The notes: generated by a model not told the origin, from the sequence alone. A stretch of DNA of 64,000 nucleotides from Leucobacter rhizosphaerae (GCF_022919175.1 NZ_CP095043.1:186001-250000), one strand, 5' to 3'. Counted from the stretch's first letter, positions 17,690 through 25,535 are shown. Made by a program: numbers and translations.

Positions 17690-19203
17690 CGCGCCGGGTG
17701 GGGGAGACGCCCGCGGGCGGCGCGGTGAGCTCGATCCCGGTGCACCTCGACCGGGACGCCGATGCGCCGCTCCCGGTGCAGCTCGCGGCGGCGCTGCGCG
17801 AGGCGATCGACGCCGCCACGCTGCGGCCCGGGGAGGGCGTCCCCGCGACGCGCGCCTTCGCCCGCCGGCTCGGAGTCGCCCGGGGCGTGGTGGTCGCGGC
17901 GTACGAGCAGCTGGTCGCAGAGGGCTACCTCACAGCGACGCACGGGCAGGGCACCCGGGTGAATCCCGCGCTCGAAGCGGTGCAGGTGGGGTCGGCAGAA
18001 CCTCGGGATCGGGTTTCGCGCCGGGATCCCGTCGAGACGCCGGAGCCGACCGTGCTTCGGGATCCCGCTCTGCTCACTGACCGGTCCGACCCCGCTCCCA
18101 CCACCCGTCCGCTCGCCCCCGGGCGCCCGATCACGGACGCCGTCGACAGTGCGGCCTGGCGCTCCGCCTGGCGCGCCGCGGCCGCACGGGCGCACCTGAC
18201 GGCGCCGGAGCTCGGGCACCCGCGGCTTCGCACCGAGATCGCCGACCACCTCCGTCGCATGCGCGGCACGGCGCGCCCGGCTCACGACGTGCTCGTCACC
18301 GCCGGCACCCGCGATGGGCTGGGCCTCCTGCTCACGGCGCTCGGCACGACCCGGGGCCACGGTCTGGTGGTCGGCGTCGAGGATCCCGGGCTGCCGTCAC
18401 TCCGCGCCGTCGCGGCCCGGTACGGAGCGCGGATCGTGGCCCTGCCGGCCGACGCCGAGGGGCTCGACACGACGCGTCTGCCGGAGGGTGTGCTCGACGT
18501 GGTCATCGTCACGCCGAGCCATCAGTATCCGCTCGGAGGATCGCTCCCGCTGACCCGGCGGCGCGAGCTCCTCGCCTGGGCGAGTCGCGCCGGTGTCCTG
18601 GTGGTCGAGGACGACTTCGACTCCGAGCTGCGGTACACGGGGAGCCCGCTGCCGACGCTCGCCGCGCTCGACGACCCGGTCTCGGGGGTCGTGGTGCTTC
18701 TCGGTACCTTCTCGCGCACGATCGCGCCGGGGCTGTCGGCGGGCTACCTCCTCGCGCCCGAGGGGCTGCGGTCGCGCATCGAGCCGATCCGGCGCGAGCT
18801 CGGCGGACCGGTGTCGACCATCGTGCAGGAGGCGCTGGCCCAGTACCTCGCGAGCGGAGAGCTCCGACGGCACACGAGCCGCATGCTCCGGCGCTACGCG
18901 GCGCGGCGCGACCAGGTCTCCGACCGGCTGGCGGGTGCGGCCGGGGTGCGGGTGCGCCCGATGGACGGCGGTCTGCACGCGGTGATCGAGTTCACGGGTG
19001 CGGATCGGGGCGCGCAGCGGGCGCGGGAGGCCGCGGTCGTCGCGCGCGCGGACGCCGCCGGCCTCGGAGCCGAGGCGCTCAGCCGCTATTGGCAGCAGCG
19101 CGAGTCAGACGCCGGCATCGCGGGCCTCGTGATCGGGATGGGCGGCGCGGACGACGCCGAGTTCGGAACGGCGCTCACAGAGCTGCGCGCGCTGCTCGCC
19201 TAG
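17686..19203 (+). CDS. MocR/PdxR-type regulator lacking the PLP-binding lysine
   Basis: 505 residues. An N-terminal GntR winged helix (about 20-95: LREAIDAATLRPGEGVPATR, then VARGVVVAAYEQLVAEGYL) is joined by a linker to a fold-type I aminotransferase domain. Cofactor-contact segments VVEDDFDSELRY and TPSHQYPLGGSLPL are present. The Schiff-base position in the motif usually written GTFSKT reads GTFSRT here, Arg344 (codon CGC at 18715-18717). It therefore probably cannot form the internal aldimine. GTGA overlap with the upstream methyltransferase; convergent CTAG stop with DUF488. Confidence 0.9.
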   Translation: MTRRVGETPAGGAVSSIPVHLDRDADAPLPVQLAAALREAIDAATLRPGEGVPATRAFARRLGVARGVVVAAYEQLVAEGYLTATHGQGTRVNPALEAVQVGSAEPRDRVSRRDPVETPEPTVLRDPALLTDRSDPAPTTRPLAPGRPITDAVDSAAWRSAWRAAAARAHLTAPELGHPRLRTEIADHLRRMRGTARPAHDVLVTAGTRDGLGLLLTALGTTRGHGLVVGVEDPGLPSLRAVAARYGARIVALPADAEGLDTTRLPEGVLDVVIVTPSHQYPLGGSLPLTRRRELLAWASRAGVLVVEDDFDSELRYTGSPLPTLAALDDPVSGVVVLLGTFSRTIAPGLSAGYLLAPEGLRSRIEPIRRELGGPVSTIVQEALAQYLASGELRRHTSRMLRRYAARRDQVSDRLAGAAGVRVRPMDGGLHAVIEFTGADRGAQRAREAAVVARADAAGLGAEALSRYWQQRESDAGIAGLVIGMGGADDAEFGTALTELRALLA

Positions 19204-19598
19204 CCCTCGGCGCGATCCGGTCGCGTCGCGCGCTCGAGCAGTGCGGCACGCAGCACTCGAGCGTGGTTCTGCTCGGGATCCCGGGTCGCGGTGAGCAGCG
19301 TCAGCCGTTCCGCGCCGGCCGCCCGTGCGAGCAGCGCGTCGAGTGCGCGCGCACCGGGTTCTCGCGCGAGTTCGGCTCGATACGCCGTGGCGAACGCCTC
19401 GAAGTGGGCGGGGGAGTGCTGCGCGGGATCGCCGTGCCAGGTGCGACGGAGCCCGGAGCTCGGCGCGGCGTCCTTGGCCCATTCGGCGAGACTCGCCGCA
19501 GCCTTCGACACCCCGCGAGGCCAGAGGCGATCGACGAGGACCCGCACGCCGTCATCTGGACCGGGCGGGTCGTAGACGCGTTTCACCACGATGTCCAT
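19200..19598 (-). CDS. DUF488 family protein
   Basis: 132 residues. The family signatures KRVYDPP, GVRVLVDRLWPRGVSK, WAKDAAPSSGLRRTW and LTLLTATRDPEQNHA are present. Function is not established. A GAGGAT hexamer lies 6 nt before the ATG, a weaker version of the leaderless -10 arrangement. Its stop shares CTAG with the convergent MocR gene. Confidence 0.92.
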   Translation of the reverse strand: MDIVVKRVYDPPGPDDGVRVLVDRLWPRGVSKAAASLAEWAKDAAPSSGLRRTWHGDPAQHSPAHFEAFATAYRAELAREPGARALDALLARAAGAERLTLLTATRDPEQNHARVLRAALLERATRPDRAEG

Positions 19599-19604
19599 CC
19601 GTCC

Positions 19605-19610
19605 ATCCTC
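19605..19610 (-). promoter_or_regulatory. Possible leaderless -10 of the DUF488 gene
   Basis: GAGGAT on the minus strand with a 6-nt gap to the ATG at 19598. The first base deviates from TANNNT. Confidence 0.4.
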
Positions 19611-19650
19611 GCACCGCGCGGCGTCATGGACACGGGATCCTGCACAATGC

Positions 19651-19656
19651 TACGAT
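19651..19656 (+). promoter_or_regulatory. -10 element for the ureohydrolase gene
   Basis: TACGAT immediately upstream of operator 1; a transcript start would fall inside the operator. No clear -35 is visible. Confidence 0.5.
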
Positions 19657-19674
19657 TGCCGAAGCGTTTCGGCA
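19657..19674 (+). promoter_or_regulatory. LacI-type operator 1
   Basis: 18-bp palindrome TGCCGAAGC/GTTTCGGCA with one mismatched pair and a central CG, the form expected of a LacI-family site. It lies at the putative transcription start of the ureohydrolase gene. Confidence 0.75.
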
Positions 19675-19701
19675 CCCGTGACTACTCGTTGGCGCAGTTG
19701 C

Positions 19702-19715
19702 TCGAAACGTTTTGA
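19702..19715 (+). promoter_or_regulatory. LacI-type operator 2 (half-conserved)
   Basis: TCGAAAC/GTTTTGA, a 14-bp imperfect palindrome around the same central ACGT. A perfect ACAACGTTGT palindrome abuts it at 19715-19724. Confidence 0.55.
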
Positions 19716-19767
19716 CAACGTTGTTGCGCGGCCCCGCGGGACCGTCACGAGAGAAACAGAGGGAATC

Positions 19768-20757
19768 ATGACTGCAGATGCCGGTGGATCGTTCGACGAG
19801 ACCATGTGGAACGGTCTCCTGCACGGTGGGCTCGGGGGCACCTTCATGGGGGTGCCGAAGGTCGAGCTGAACCGCGACGCCATCCGCGCCGCGGGAGCGA
19901 AGGCGGTCGTCTACGGCTTCCCGTTCGACGCGACCACGATCAGCCGCAGTGGCGCGAACTACGGGCCGCGCGCGATCCGCGAGACCTCGGTCCAGTTCAC
20001 CAACTTCCAGGCGACCTTCGACTTCGACCTCTTCGCCCACCTGCCGCTGTTCGACGGCGGGGACTGCCACGTGGCGCTCGGCAACACGCCGAAGACGTTC
20101 GCCCGGGTCGAGGCCGATATCGAGGAGATCGTCGCGGCGGGGGCGATCCCGGTCGTCTTCGGCGGTGACCACTCCGTGAGCATCCCCGTCGGCAAGGCCG
20201 CGAAAAAGCCCGGCACCAGCCCCGGTTGGGTGCAGTTCGACACGCACCTCGATGCGGCGCCGAACGTCGGAGGCGAGGAGCTCAACCACTGCTGCACGAT
20301 CACGCGCGCGGTCGACAACGGCTACGACCCGGCGAAGATGGTGCTCGTCGGCATCAGCGGCTGGATGAACCCGAAGACCGAGCTCAAGTACTGCCGCGAT
20401 CACGGGATCCGCGTGATCTGGCTCGAGGAGATCTGGGAGCACGGCGCGGTGTGGGCTGCCGAGCAGATCCTGGAGCGCGTCGGCGACGAGGGGTTCTATC
20501 TCACGTTCGACGTGGACGCGCTCGACGCGGCCTTCGCGCCCGGCACGTGCGCACCGACCCCCGGGGGCATGACGATGCGCGAGGCGATCCAGATCATTCG
20601 TGGCATCGCCCCCGCGGGACTCATCGGCCTGGACATCGCGGAGCCCGCGCCGTCGCTCGATCACTCGACGCGCACGCAGCTCGTCGCGGCGCGCATCGCC
20701 CTCGAGGCGTTGGCGTTCCACGCCGGCAGCCCGAGCACGCCGGTGCGCGTGGGGTAG
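19768..20757 (+). CDS. Ureohydrolase (agmatinase / guanidino-acid hydrolase type)
   Basis: 329 residues from ATG 19768, which follows AGAGGGA. Metal ligands are in place: GGDHS at 132-136, FDTHLD at 157-162 and FDVDALD at 247-253, that is H135, D158, H160, D162, D248 and D250. It hydrolyses a guanidino compound to urea plus an amine. Agmatine, guanidinobutyrate and guanidine are all possible, and the middle motif is DTHLD rather than the common DAHxD. Neighbours are a nitrilase-fold amidase and an APC permease under shared operators, suggesting uptake and stepwise breakdown of one nitrogenous substrate. Confidence 0.9.
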   Translation: MTADAGGSFDETMWNGLLHGGLGGTFMGVPKVELNRDAIRAAGAKAVVYGFPFDATTISRSGANYGPRAIRETSVQFTNFQATFDFDLFAHLPLFDGGDCHVALGNTPKTFARVEADIEEIVAAGAIPVVFGGDHSVSIPVGKAAKKPGTSPGWVQFDTHLDAAPNVGGEELNHCCTITRAVDNGYDPAKMVLVGISGWMNPKTELKYCRDHGIRVIWLEEIWEHGAVWAAEQILERVGDEGFYLTFDVDALDAAFAPGTCAPTPGGMTMREAIQIIRGIAPAGLIGLDIAEPAPSLDHSTRTQLVAARIALEALAFHAGSPSTPVRVG

Positions 20758-20783
20758 CGGACCCCCGCAGTGCACGTCCGAGG

Positions 20784-20813
20784 GGGCGGGTCGGCAGGAT
20801 CGCCGGCCCGCCC
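20784..20813. terminator. Bidirectional hairpin between convergent genes
   Basis: 12-bp stem (20784-20795 with 20802-20813, one G-T pair) and a 6-nt loop, lying between the stops of the ureohydrolase and the nitrilase. Confidence 0.8.
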
Positions 20814-20819
20814 TTCGCG

Positions 20820-21599
20820 CTATGCGTACAGTTCGGGGCGCCGCTGCGCGAGCATGTCGGTCTCGGGCGCCGTCGGTGCCCCGATGGAGAGCTCGGCGGT
20901 CGCCGATCCCGCGTCGTCGGTGCCGAGCTGGCCGAGGACGGTGCCGTCGGCGGCGACGAGTCGGCTCGCGCCGCAGAAGTCGTGGTCCGATTCCGAGCCG
21001 ACCCGATTCGCGTACGCGAGCGGCACCCGGTTCTCCAGGGCGCGCGCGATCGTGGCGATGCGGTGATCCGGCTCGTAGGGGTGCATGTTCGCCGACGCCG
21101 CGACCAGCAGCTCGGCGCCCTTGAGTACCAGGGTGCGGGCGACCTCGGGGAACTCCACCTCGAAGCAGTTGAGCACCCCGATCCGAACCCCGCAGAGGTC
21201 GATCGGGTCGAGGGTGTCGCCGCGGCGGAACACGTCGCCCTCGTCGCCGAAGAGGTGGGTCTTCCGGATCGCGGGGAGGATCCGCCCGTCGCGGTCGATC
21301 GCGAGGATCGCGTCGTAGGCCCCCTCGGCGCTGGTCTCGACGAACCCGACGAGCAGCGCCGTGCGGTGCTCGGCGCAGGCCGAGGCGAGCGGCGCGAGGC
21401 GCGGGTCGGCGACGGTGAGGCCGATCTCGTCGAGGTCGACCGTTTGGTATCCCGTGAGGAAGAGCTCGGGCAGTACCACGAGATCGACCCCGCTCCCGGC
21501 GATCCGCTCGACCGTCGCCGCGATGTTCGCGGCGAGGTCGCGGGAGCGCGGGGCGGCCTGCACGACACTCACGGTGCGGGTGGATGGCGCGGGGGTCAT
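20820..21599 (-). CDS. Carbon-nitrogen hydrolase (nitrilase superfamily)
   Basis: 259 residues from ATG 21599 with GGAG 6 nt upstream. The Glu-Lys-Cys triad is E45 (VVLPELFLTGY), K113 (RKTHLFGDEGD) and C145 (LNCFEVEFPE). Such enzymes are amidases or N-carbamoyl hydrolases. Beside a ureohydrolase, an attractive but unproven role is hydrolysis of a guanidino-amide such as 4-guanidinobutyramide or of a carbamoyl amine. It is divergent from the permease gene, with LacI-type operators between them. Confidence 0.92.
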   Translation of the reverse strand: MTPAPSTRTVSVVQAAPRSRDLAANIAATVERIAGSGVDLVVLPELFLTGYQTVDLDEIGLTVADPRLAPLASACAEHRTALLVGFVETSAEGAYDAILAIDRDGRILPAIRKTHLFGDEGDVFRRGDTLDPIDLCGVRIGVLNCFEVEFPEVARTLVLKGAELLVAASANMHPYEPDHRIATIARALENRVPLAYANRVGSESDHDFCGASRLVAADGTVLGQLGTDDAGSATAELSIGAPTAPETDMLAQRRPELYA

Positions 21600-21683
21600 G
21601 CGGGCTCCTTCGGTCGGTGGCACGGTTCGTGAACAGGAATTCCGGCTTCGTCGGCCGCTGCGAAGAGCGAGCCGCCGGAGTGG

Positions 21684-21695
21684 CGAAGCGTTTCG
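21684..21695 (-). promoter_or_regulatory. LacI-type operator 3
   Basis: CGAAGC/GTTTCG core with the same single mismatch as operator 1, starting 8 nt downstream of the nitrilase -10. Confidence 0.6.
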
Positions 21696-21702
21696 AATTC
21701 CC

Positions 21703-21708
21703 ATCCTA
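21703..21708 (-). promoter_or_regulatory. -10 element of the nitrilase gene
   Basis: TAGGAT on the minus strand, about 100 nt upstream of ATG 21599, just before operator 3. Confidence 0.5.
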
Positions 21709-21733
21709 GCCTCAATAAAAGTCGAAAACAGAC

Positions 21734-21763
21734 TTGCCAAAACGTTTCGGCATTGGGTACCGT
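21734..21763 (+). promoter_or_regulatory. Promoter of the APC permease gene
   Basis: -35 TTGCCA at 21734-21739, 18-nt spacer, -10 TACCGT at 21758-21763. Operator 4 covers the -35 and part of the spacer, so a bound repressor would block polymerase. Confidence 0.65.
21735..21752 (+). promoter_or_regulatory. LacI-type operator 4
   Basis: TGCCAAAAC/GTTTCGGCA, 18 bp with one mismatched pair, the same architecture as operators 1 and 5. Confidence 0.75.
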
Positions 21764-21874
21764 GAAGGTGCGCTGGAACGCGGCCCGCTCGATCGATGCT
21801 GGCATGTCGCGCCGGCGGGGTGCGCCGATGGTCGTCGCACCGTGACCCCGCAGGTCTGAAGCAAGGGAGTTTCC

Positions 21875-23392
21875 ATGACAGCGACGACGACGGTGATGAA
21901 ACGCGAGTTCACCACCTTTTCAGCGCTCTCGGTCGCGTTCGCATTCGTCTCGCCGATCGTGGCGCTCTACAGCGTGCTCGGCGTGGGGCTGGCCGCCTCC
22001 GGGCCCGCCTTCATCTGGGGCGGGATGATCCTCTACGCCGGTCAGTTCGTGGTGGTGCTCACCCTCGGGGTGCTCGCGTCGAAGTGGGCCGATTCGGGTG
22101 GGATCTACCAGTGGTCGCGGCGCCTGCTCGGGCACCGCTACGGCTGGTTCGCATCGTGGACCTACATCTGCACCCTGCTCATCACCCTGCCCGCCGTCGC
22201 CTACGCGGGGGCCGTGCTGATCCCGCCGATCTTCGACATTCCCGCCGCCGATCCCGGGTTCGTCACCTGGCTCGCCGTCGGCCTGCTCGTGCTCAGCACC
22301 GTCGTGAATCTCGCGGGCCGCGTGTTCATCAAGATCCTCATGGTCGGCGTGATCGTCGCCGAGGCGATCGGTTCCGTGGGCGTGGCGATCTGGCTGCTGT
22401 TCTTCGAGCGGCACCAGGATCTGAGCTACCTCTCGCCGGCGTCGCTCGGCGGGTTCGACGGGGTGTTCTTCTCGGCGCCGCTCGTGATGGCGATCGCCTT
22501 CTCCAGCTACTTCGCCATCGGCTTCGAGAGTGCGAGCTCGATCGCGGAGGAGGTGAAGCGGCCGAAGCGCGCTGTGCCGCGCGCGATGGTGGTGTCCTTC
22601 TTCGCGATCATGATGATCGTGATCCTGAGCACCCTCGCGTTCACCCTCGCCGTGCCGAACGACGCCTTCCTGCAGGATCCCGAGAACGCCGCCGACCCCG
22701 CGGTCGCCATCATGGCGGCCACGTTCCCGGAGCCGATCTTCCGCGGCATCCTCGCGCTCTTCGTGATCGCATTCGCCGCCAGCCTCATGACGATCCAGAT
22801 CACCGTCTCCCGCATCGTGTGGGCGACCGCGCGCAATGGCGAGCTGCCGTTCGCGCGGGTGCTCACCCGCCTCTCGGGCGACACCGGTCTGCCGCGTGTC
22901 GCCGTGATCGTGACGGCTGTGATCGCCGCGCTGCTCTTCATCCCGTTCCAGAGCGAGGGGATCCAGATGGCGCTCATCTCGTTCTCGTCGGTCGGCTTCT
23001 TCGTCTCGTTCCTGTTCCCGATCCTCGGAATGGCGATCGCCCGTGCACGCGGCGCGTGGCGCGACGACCCGTCGCTCTTCCTGGGGCGCGCGGGACGCGC
23101 TGTGAGCTGGCTCGCGCTCGTGTGGTTGCTGTTCCAGATCGTGAACGTCGCGTGGCCGCGTGAGAGCGGCGCCGGATGGGCGACGGACTGGTCGACGGTC
23201 ATCGGTGTGGGTGTGGTCGCCGTCGCGGGGATCCTCGTGGAGGCCTGGGTGCACCGGAAGCGCCTGCACGCCGCCGCGACCGGCACCACCCTCGTGATCG
23301 TCGAGCGCGACGAGTCGGACGACGACGAGGACGGCCCCGGCGTGCGCGGGGACGGCGCGGCTACTGCGCCAGCGTCGAATCCCGCACGGTAA
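21875..23392 (+). CDS. APC-superfamily amino acid/amine permease
   Basis: 505 residues with about 12 hydrophobic segments. The first helix region contains ALSVAFAFVSPIVALYSV, followed by GGIYQWSRRLLGHRYGW and FESASSIAEEVKRPKRAVPR, typical of bacterial APC transporters for amino acids, polyamines or GABA. The C-terminal 40 residues are acidic and polar. AAGGGAG precedes the ATG. The roughly 105-nt leader contains a hairpin (21815-21821 with 21845-21851). The 3' end overlaps the convergent lacI gene by 32 bp. Confidence 0.93.
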   Translation: MTATTTVMKREFTTFSALSVAFAFVSPIVALYSVLGVGLAASGPAFIWGGMILYAGQFVVVLTLGVLASKWADSGGIYQWSRRLLGHRYGWFASWTYICTLLITLPAVAYAGAVLIPPIFDIPAADPGFVTWLAVGLLVLSTVVNLAGRVFIKILMVGVIVAEAIGSVGVAIWLLFFERHQDLSYLSPASLGGFDGVFFSAPLVMAIAFSSYFAIGFESASSIAEEVKRPKRAVPRAMVVSFFAIMMIVILSTLAFTLAVPNDAFLQDPENAADPAVAIMAATFPEPIFRGILALFVIAFAASLMTIQITVSRIVWATARNGELPFARVLTRLSGDTGLPRVAVIVTAVIAALLFIPFQSEGIQMALISFSSVGFFVSFLFPILGMAIARARGAWRDDPSLFLGRAGRAVSWLALVWLLFQIVNVAWPRESGAGWATDWSTVIGVGVVAVAGILVEAWVHRKRLHAAATGTTLVIVERDESDDDEDGPGVRGDGAATAPASNPAR

Positions 23393-24377
23393 GGGAGGCC
23401 GGCACGAGCTCGCGGCGACGCGCCGCATCGCCCTCGACCTCGGCGATGAGGAGGTCGACCGCGAGCTCGCCGAGGCGCACCGGATCAAGATCCAGCGCCG
23501 TGATCGAGTGGTGCAGGCCGTAGTCCAGGGTACGACTGTCCGAGAGGCTGAGGATCTGCAGGTCGCGGGGGACCTGCAGATCCAGCGCCCGGGCGCTCCG
23601 CTCCGTCGCGCTCGCCAGGGTGTCGAGCGTGGTGACCACGGCGTCGAACTTGCGATCCGATGCCGACAGCGCGGCACGAATGACGGGCTCCGCCTCGTCG
23701 ACGCGCGGGCCGGGGGAGCGGATGATGATCGGCTCGAGGCCCGCGGTGGAGCACCACTCCAGGTAGGCGGAGAGCTCATCGCGGACGTACGACGAGGTCG
23801 TCTCGCTGAGGAACAGCGCCGGTCGCGACGGGGCCGTTGCGCTCAGGTGCTGCAGCGCCGCCGTGGTGCCGGTGAAGAAGTCGTTGTCGACCCAGCTCAG
23901 GTCCCGGGCGGTCCGCCCGATCGTGACGCAGGTGACGCCGGTGCGGACCGCCTCGTCGAGCAGGTCGTCCTCCTCGCTCGGGTCGACGAGGATGAGCCCG
24001 TCGGTCGCCATCAGGAACTCGCTCGAGGGGCTCCGGAACGGGAGCATGGAGAGCAGGAAGCCGCGGCTGAACGCGCGGGCGCTGGCACCGCTGAGCACGC
24101 GGAAGTAGTACTCCACGTCCCACTCGGGCTGCGGTCCCTTCGACGCGTCGGAGGCCGACATCGGCGAGACGGCGAGCACGAGGGATCCCGTCCGCCCGGC
24201 ATTGAGGTTCTTCGCCGTGCGGCTCGCCGTGTAGCCGAGCGCCCCGGCCACCTCGATCACGTTCTGGCGGGTCGCCGGGGCGACGCGGCCCTTGCCGTTC
24301 AGCGCCTCGGAGGCGGTCGCGACGGACACTCCCGCTTCACGGGCGACGTCCTTGATGGTGACGCGGCGAGCTTTCAT
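23361..24377 (-). CDS. LacI-family transcriptional regulator
   Basis: 338 residues. N-terminal helix-turn-helix and hinge: VTIKDVAREAGVSVATASEAL, then ALGYTASRTAKNLNAGRTG; a periplasmic-binding-like effector domain follows. ATG 24377 overlaps the stop of the prenyl synthase gene (ATGA), so the two are coupled. LacI-type operators precede this operon, the nearby ureohydrolase and the nitrilase/permease pair. It is therefore the natural candidate to bind them and to repress itself (inference). Confidence 0.94.
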   Translation of the reverse strand: MKARRVTIKDVAREAGVSVATASEALNGKGRVAPATRQNVIEVAGALGYTASRTAKNLNAGRTGSLVLAVSPMSASDASKGPQPEWDVEYYFRVLSGASARAFSRGFLLSMLPFRSPSSEFLMATDGLILVDPSEEDDLLDEAVRTGVTCVTIGRTARDLSWVDNDFFTGTTAALQHLSATAPSRPALFLSETTSSYVRDELSAYLEWCSTAGLEPIIIRSPGPRVDEAEPVIRAALSASDRKFDAVVTTLDTLASATERSARALDLQVPRDLQILSLSDSRTLDYGLHHSITALDLDPVRLGELAVDLLIAEVEGDAARRRELVPASLTVRDSTLAQ

Positions 24378-25390
24378 CGGTCGGTGCCTTCCGGATCGCG
24401 GGGGGCGTACTCGGGCAGGGCGCCGAGCACCACGGCGACGGCGTCGTCCATGAGGGCGGGGCGGCGGAGCTCGGGCTGCCGGTCGCGGCACAGCGCGACG
24501 AGTTCGGCGATCCGCCGCAGGGTGACGGCCCGGGACTCGGGGGAGCCGGCCGCGCGCGCGAGCGCCTCTCCCCAGTCGGGATCGGCCTCCGTCGCGCCCG
24601 AGGCCCGCAGGGCCCGGGTCGCGTGCCAGATGGGCAGCGTCGGGATGCCGTTGCGCAGGTCCGCACCGTGGTCCTTGTCGAGCGCGCTGAGGTCGTCCTG
24701 CACGTCGATCAGGTCGTCGGCGAGCTGGAACGCGATGCCGAGCACCTCGCCCGATGCGCGGAGTTCGACGGCGCTCGCCGTCGGTACCGCACAGGAAAGC
24801 GCCGCGAGCTCGATCGCCGCGCCGAAGAGCCCGCCGGTCTTGCGACGGGCGTACTCCTCCATGCGGGGCTGCGCATCGGATCCCCAGGTGAGCCCCGCCT
24901 CCGCGAGCTGTCCGAGGCAGAGCTGCGAGAAGGCGTGCGCGATGGCCGCGGTCGCGTCCGTGCCGAGCGGCGCCGCGACCTCGAACGCCGTGGAGACGAG
25001 GAGATCGCCGAGGAGGATCGCGGACGCGGGGCTCGCGCGGCGATGCAGCGTGGGCAGCCCGCGCCTGGTCTGCGAGCCATCGATCAGGTCGTCGTGCACG
25101 AGCGACGCGGTGTGCAGGAGCTCGAGTGCGACGCACGCCGGGCGCAGCACGGCCGGATCCGGGGTGCCGAGGGCGTGGGCCGCGAGGATCGTCAGCCGCG
25201 ATCGGAGGAGCTTGCCGCCGGTGAGCAGCGTGAGCAGCTCGTGTTCGGGCACCTCGACGGACACGCCCGCGAGCACGCGGGTGAGACGGGCCGAGATCTC
25301 CGCGGCGATCGACGCGATCGTGTCGTCGAGCCGCTCGCCCGTGGGAAGGGGCGGATTCCCGTCGACCCGCGCCGGCTCACTCGTCGTCAT
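24374..25390 (-). CDS. Polyprenyl (geranylgeranyl-type) diphosphate synthase
   Basis: 338 residues from ATG 25390, preceded by GAGGGG. The first aspartate-rich motif is D100-D101-x-x-D104 (VHDDLIDGSQTRRG) and the second D225-D226-x-x-D229 (QLADDLIDVQDD). It condenses isopentenyl diphosphate onto an allylic primer; product length cannot be read with confidence. It is the first gene of an operon with lacI, and its promoter carries operator 5. Coupling to a LacI regulator is unusual for an isoprenoid gene. Confidence 0.92.
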   Translation of the reverse strand: MTTSEPARVDGNPPLPTGERLDDTIASIAAEISARLTRVLAGVSVEVPEHELLTLLTGGKLLRSRLTILAAHALGTPDPAVLRPACVALELLHTASLVHDDLIDGSQTRRGLPTLHRRASPASAILLGDLLVSTAFEVAAPLGTDATAAIAHAFSQLCLGQLAEAGLTWGSDAQPRMEEYARRKTGGLFGAAIELAALSCAVPTASAVELRASGEVLGIAFQLADDLIDVQDDLSALDKDHGADLRNGIPTLPIWHATRALRASGATEADPDWGEALARAAGSPESRAVTLRRIAELVALCRDRQPELRRPALMDDAVAVVLGALPEYAPRDPEGTDR

Positions 25391-25436
25391 GCCATCCCCT
25401 CGATCTCTCACCGACGGGTCGGCGGCGATGCTCTTC

Positions 25437-25442
25437 AGGATA
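25437..25442 (-). promoter_or_regulatory. -10 element of the prenyl synthase-lacI operon
   Basis: TATCCT on the minus strand. With a 17-nt spacer the -35 region falls inside operator 5, which suggests autorepression. Confidence 0.55.
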
Positions 25443-25460
25443 TTTCTTCTGCGGAGGGGT

Positions 25461-25478
25461 TGCCAAATCGGTTTGGCA
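25461..25478 (-). promoter_or_regulatory. LacI-type operator 5
   Basis: TGCCAAATC/GGTTTGGCA, 18 bp with one mismatched pair, overlapping the -35 region of the prenyl synthase-lacI promoter. Confidence 0.75.
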
Positions 25479-25523
25479 CGGGTCGCGCCCCGGTCGTGCC
25501 GGGGACGCCCGGGGGAACGCCGG

Positions 25524-25529
25524 TATCCT
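25524..25529 (+). promoter_or_regulatory. Leaderless -10 element of the DtxR-type gene
   Basis: TATCCT, 6 nt before GTG 25536. Confidence 0.65.
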
Positions 25530-25535
25530 GGTGCG

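Noticed and set aside
19712..19717. TTGACA as a -35 for the ureohydrolase gene
   Set aside because: Perfect hexamer, but no -10 follows at 16-18 nt; it lies within operator 2 and may be coincidental.
23508..25535. Long plus-strand frame running into the DtxR-type gene
   Set aside because: Antisense to lacI and the prenyl synthase; only the part from GTG 25536 shows a domain.
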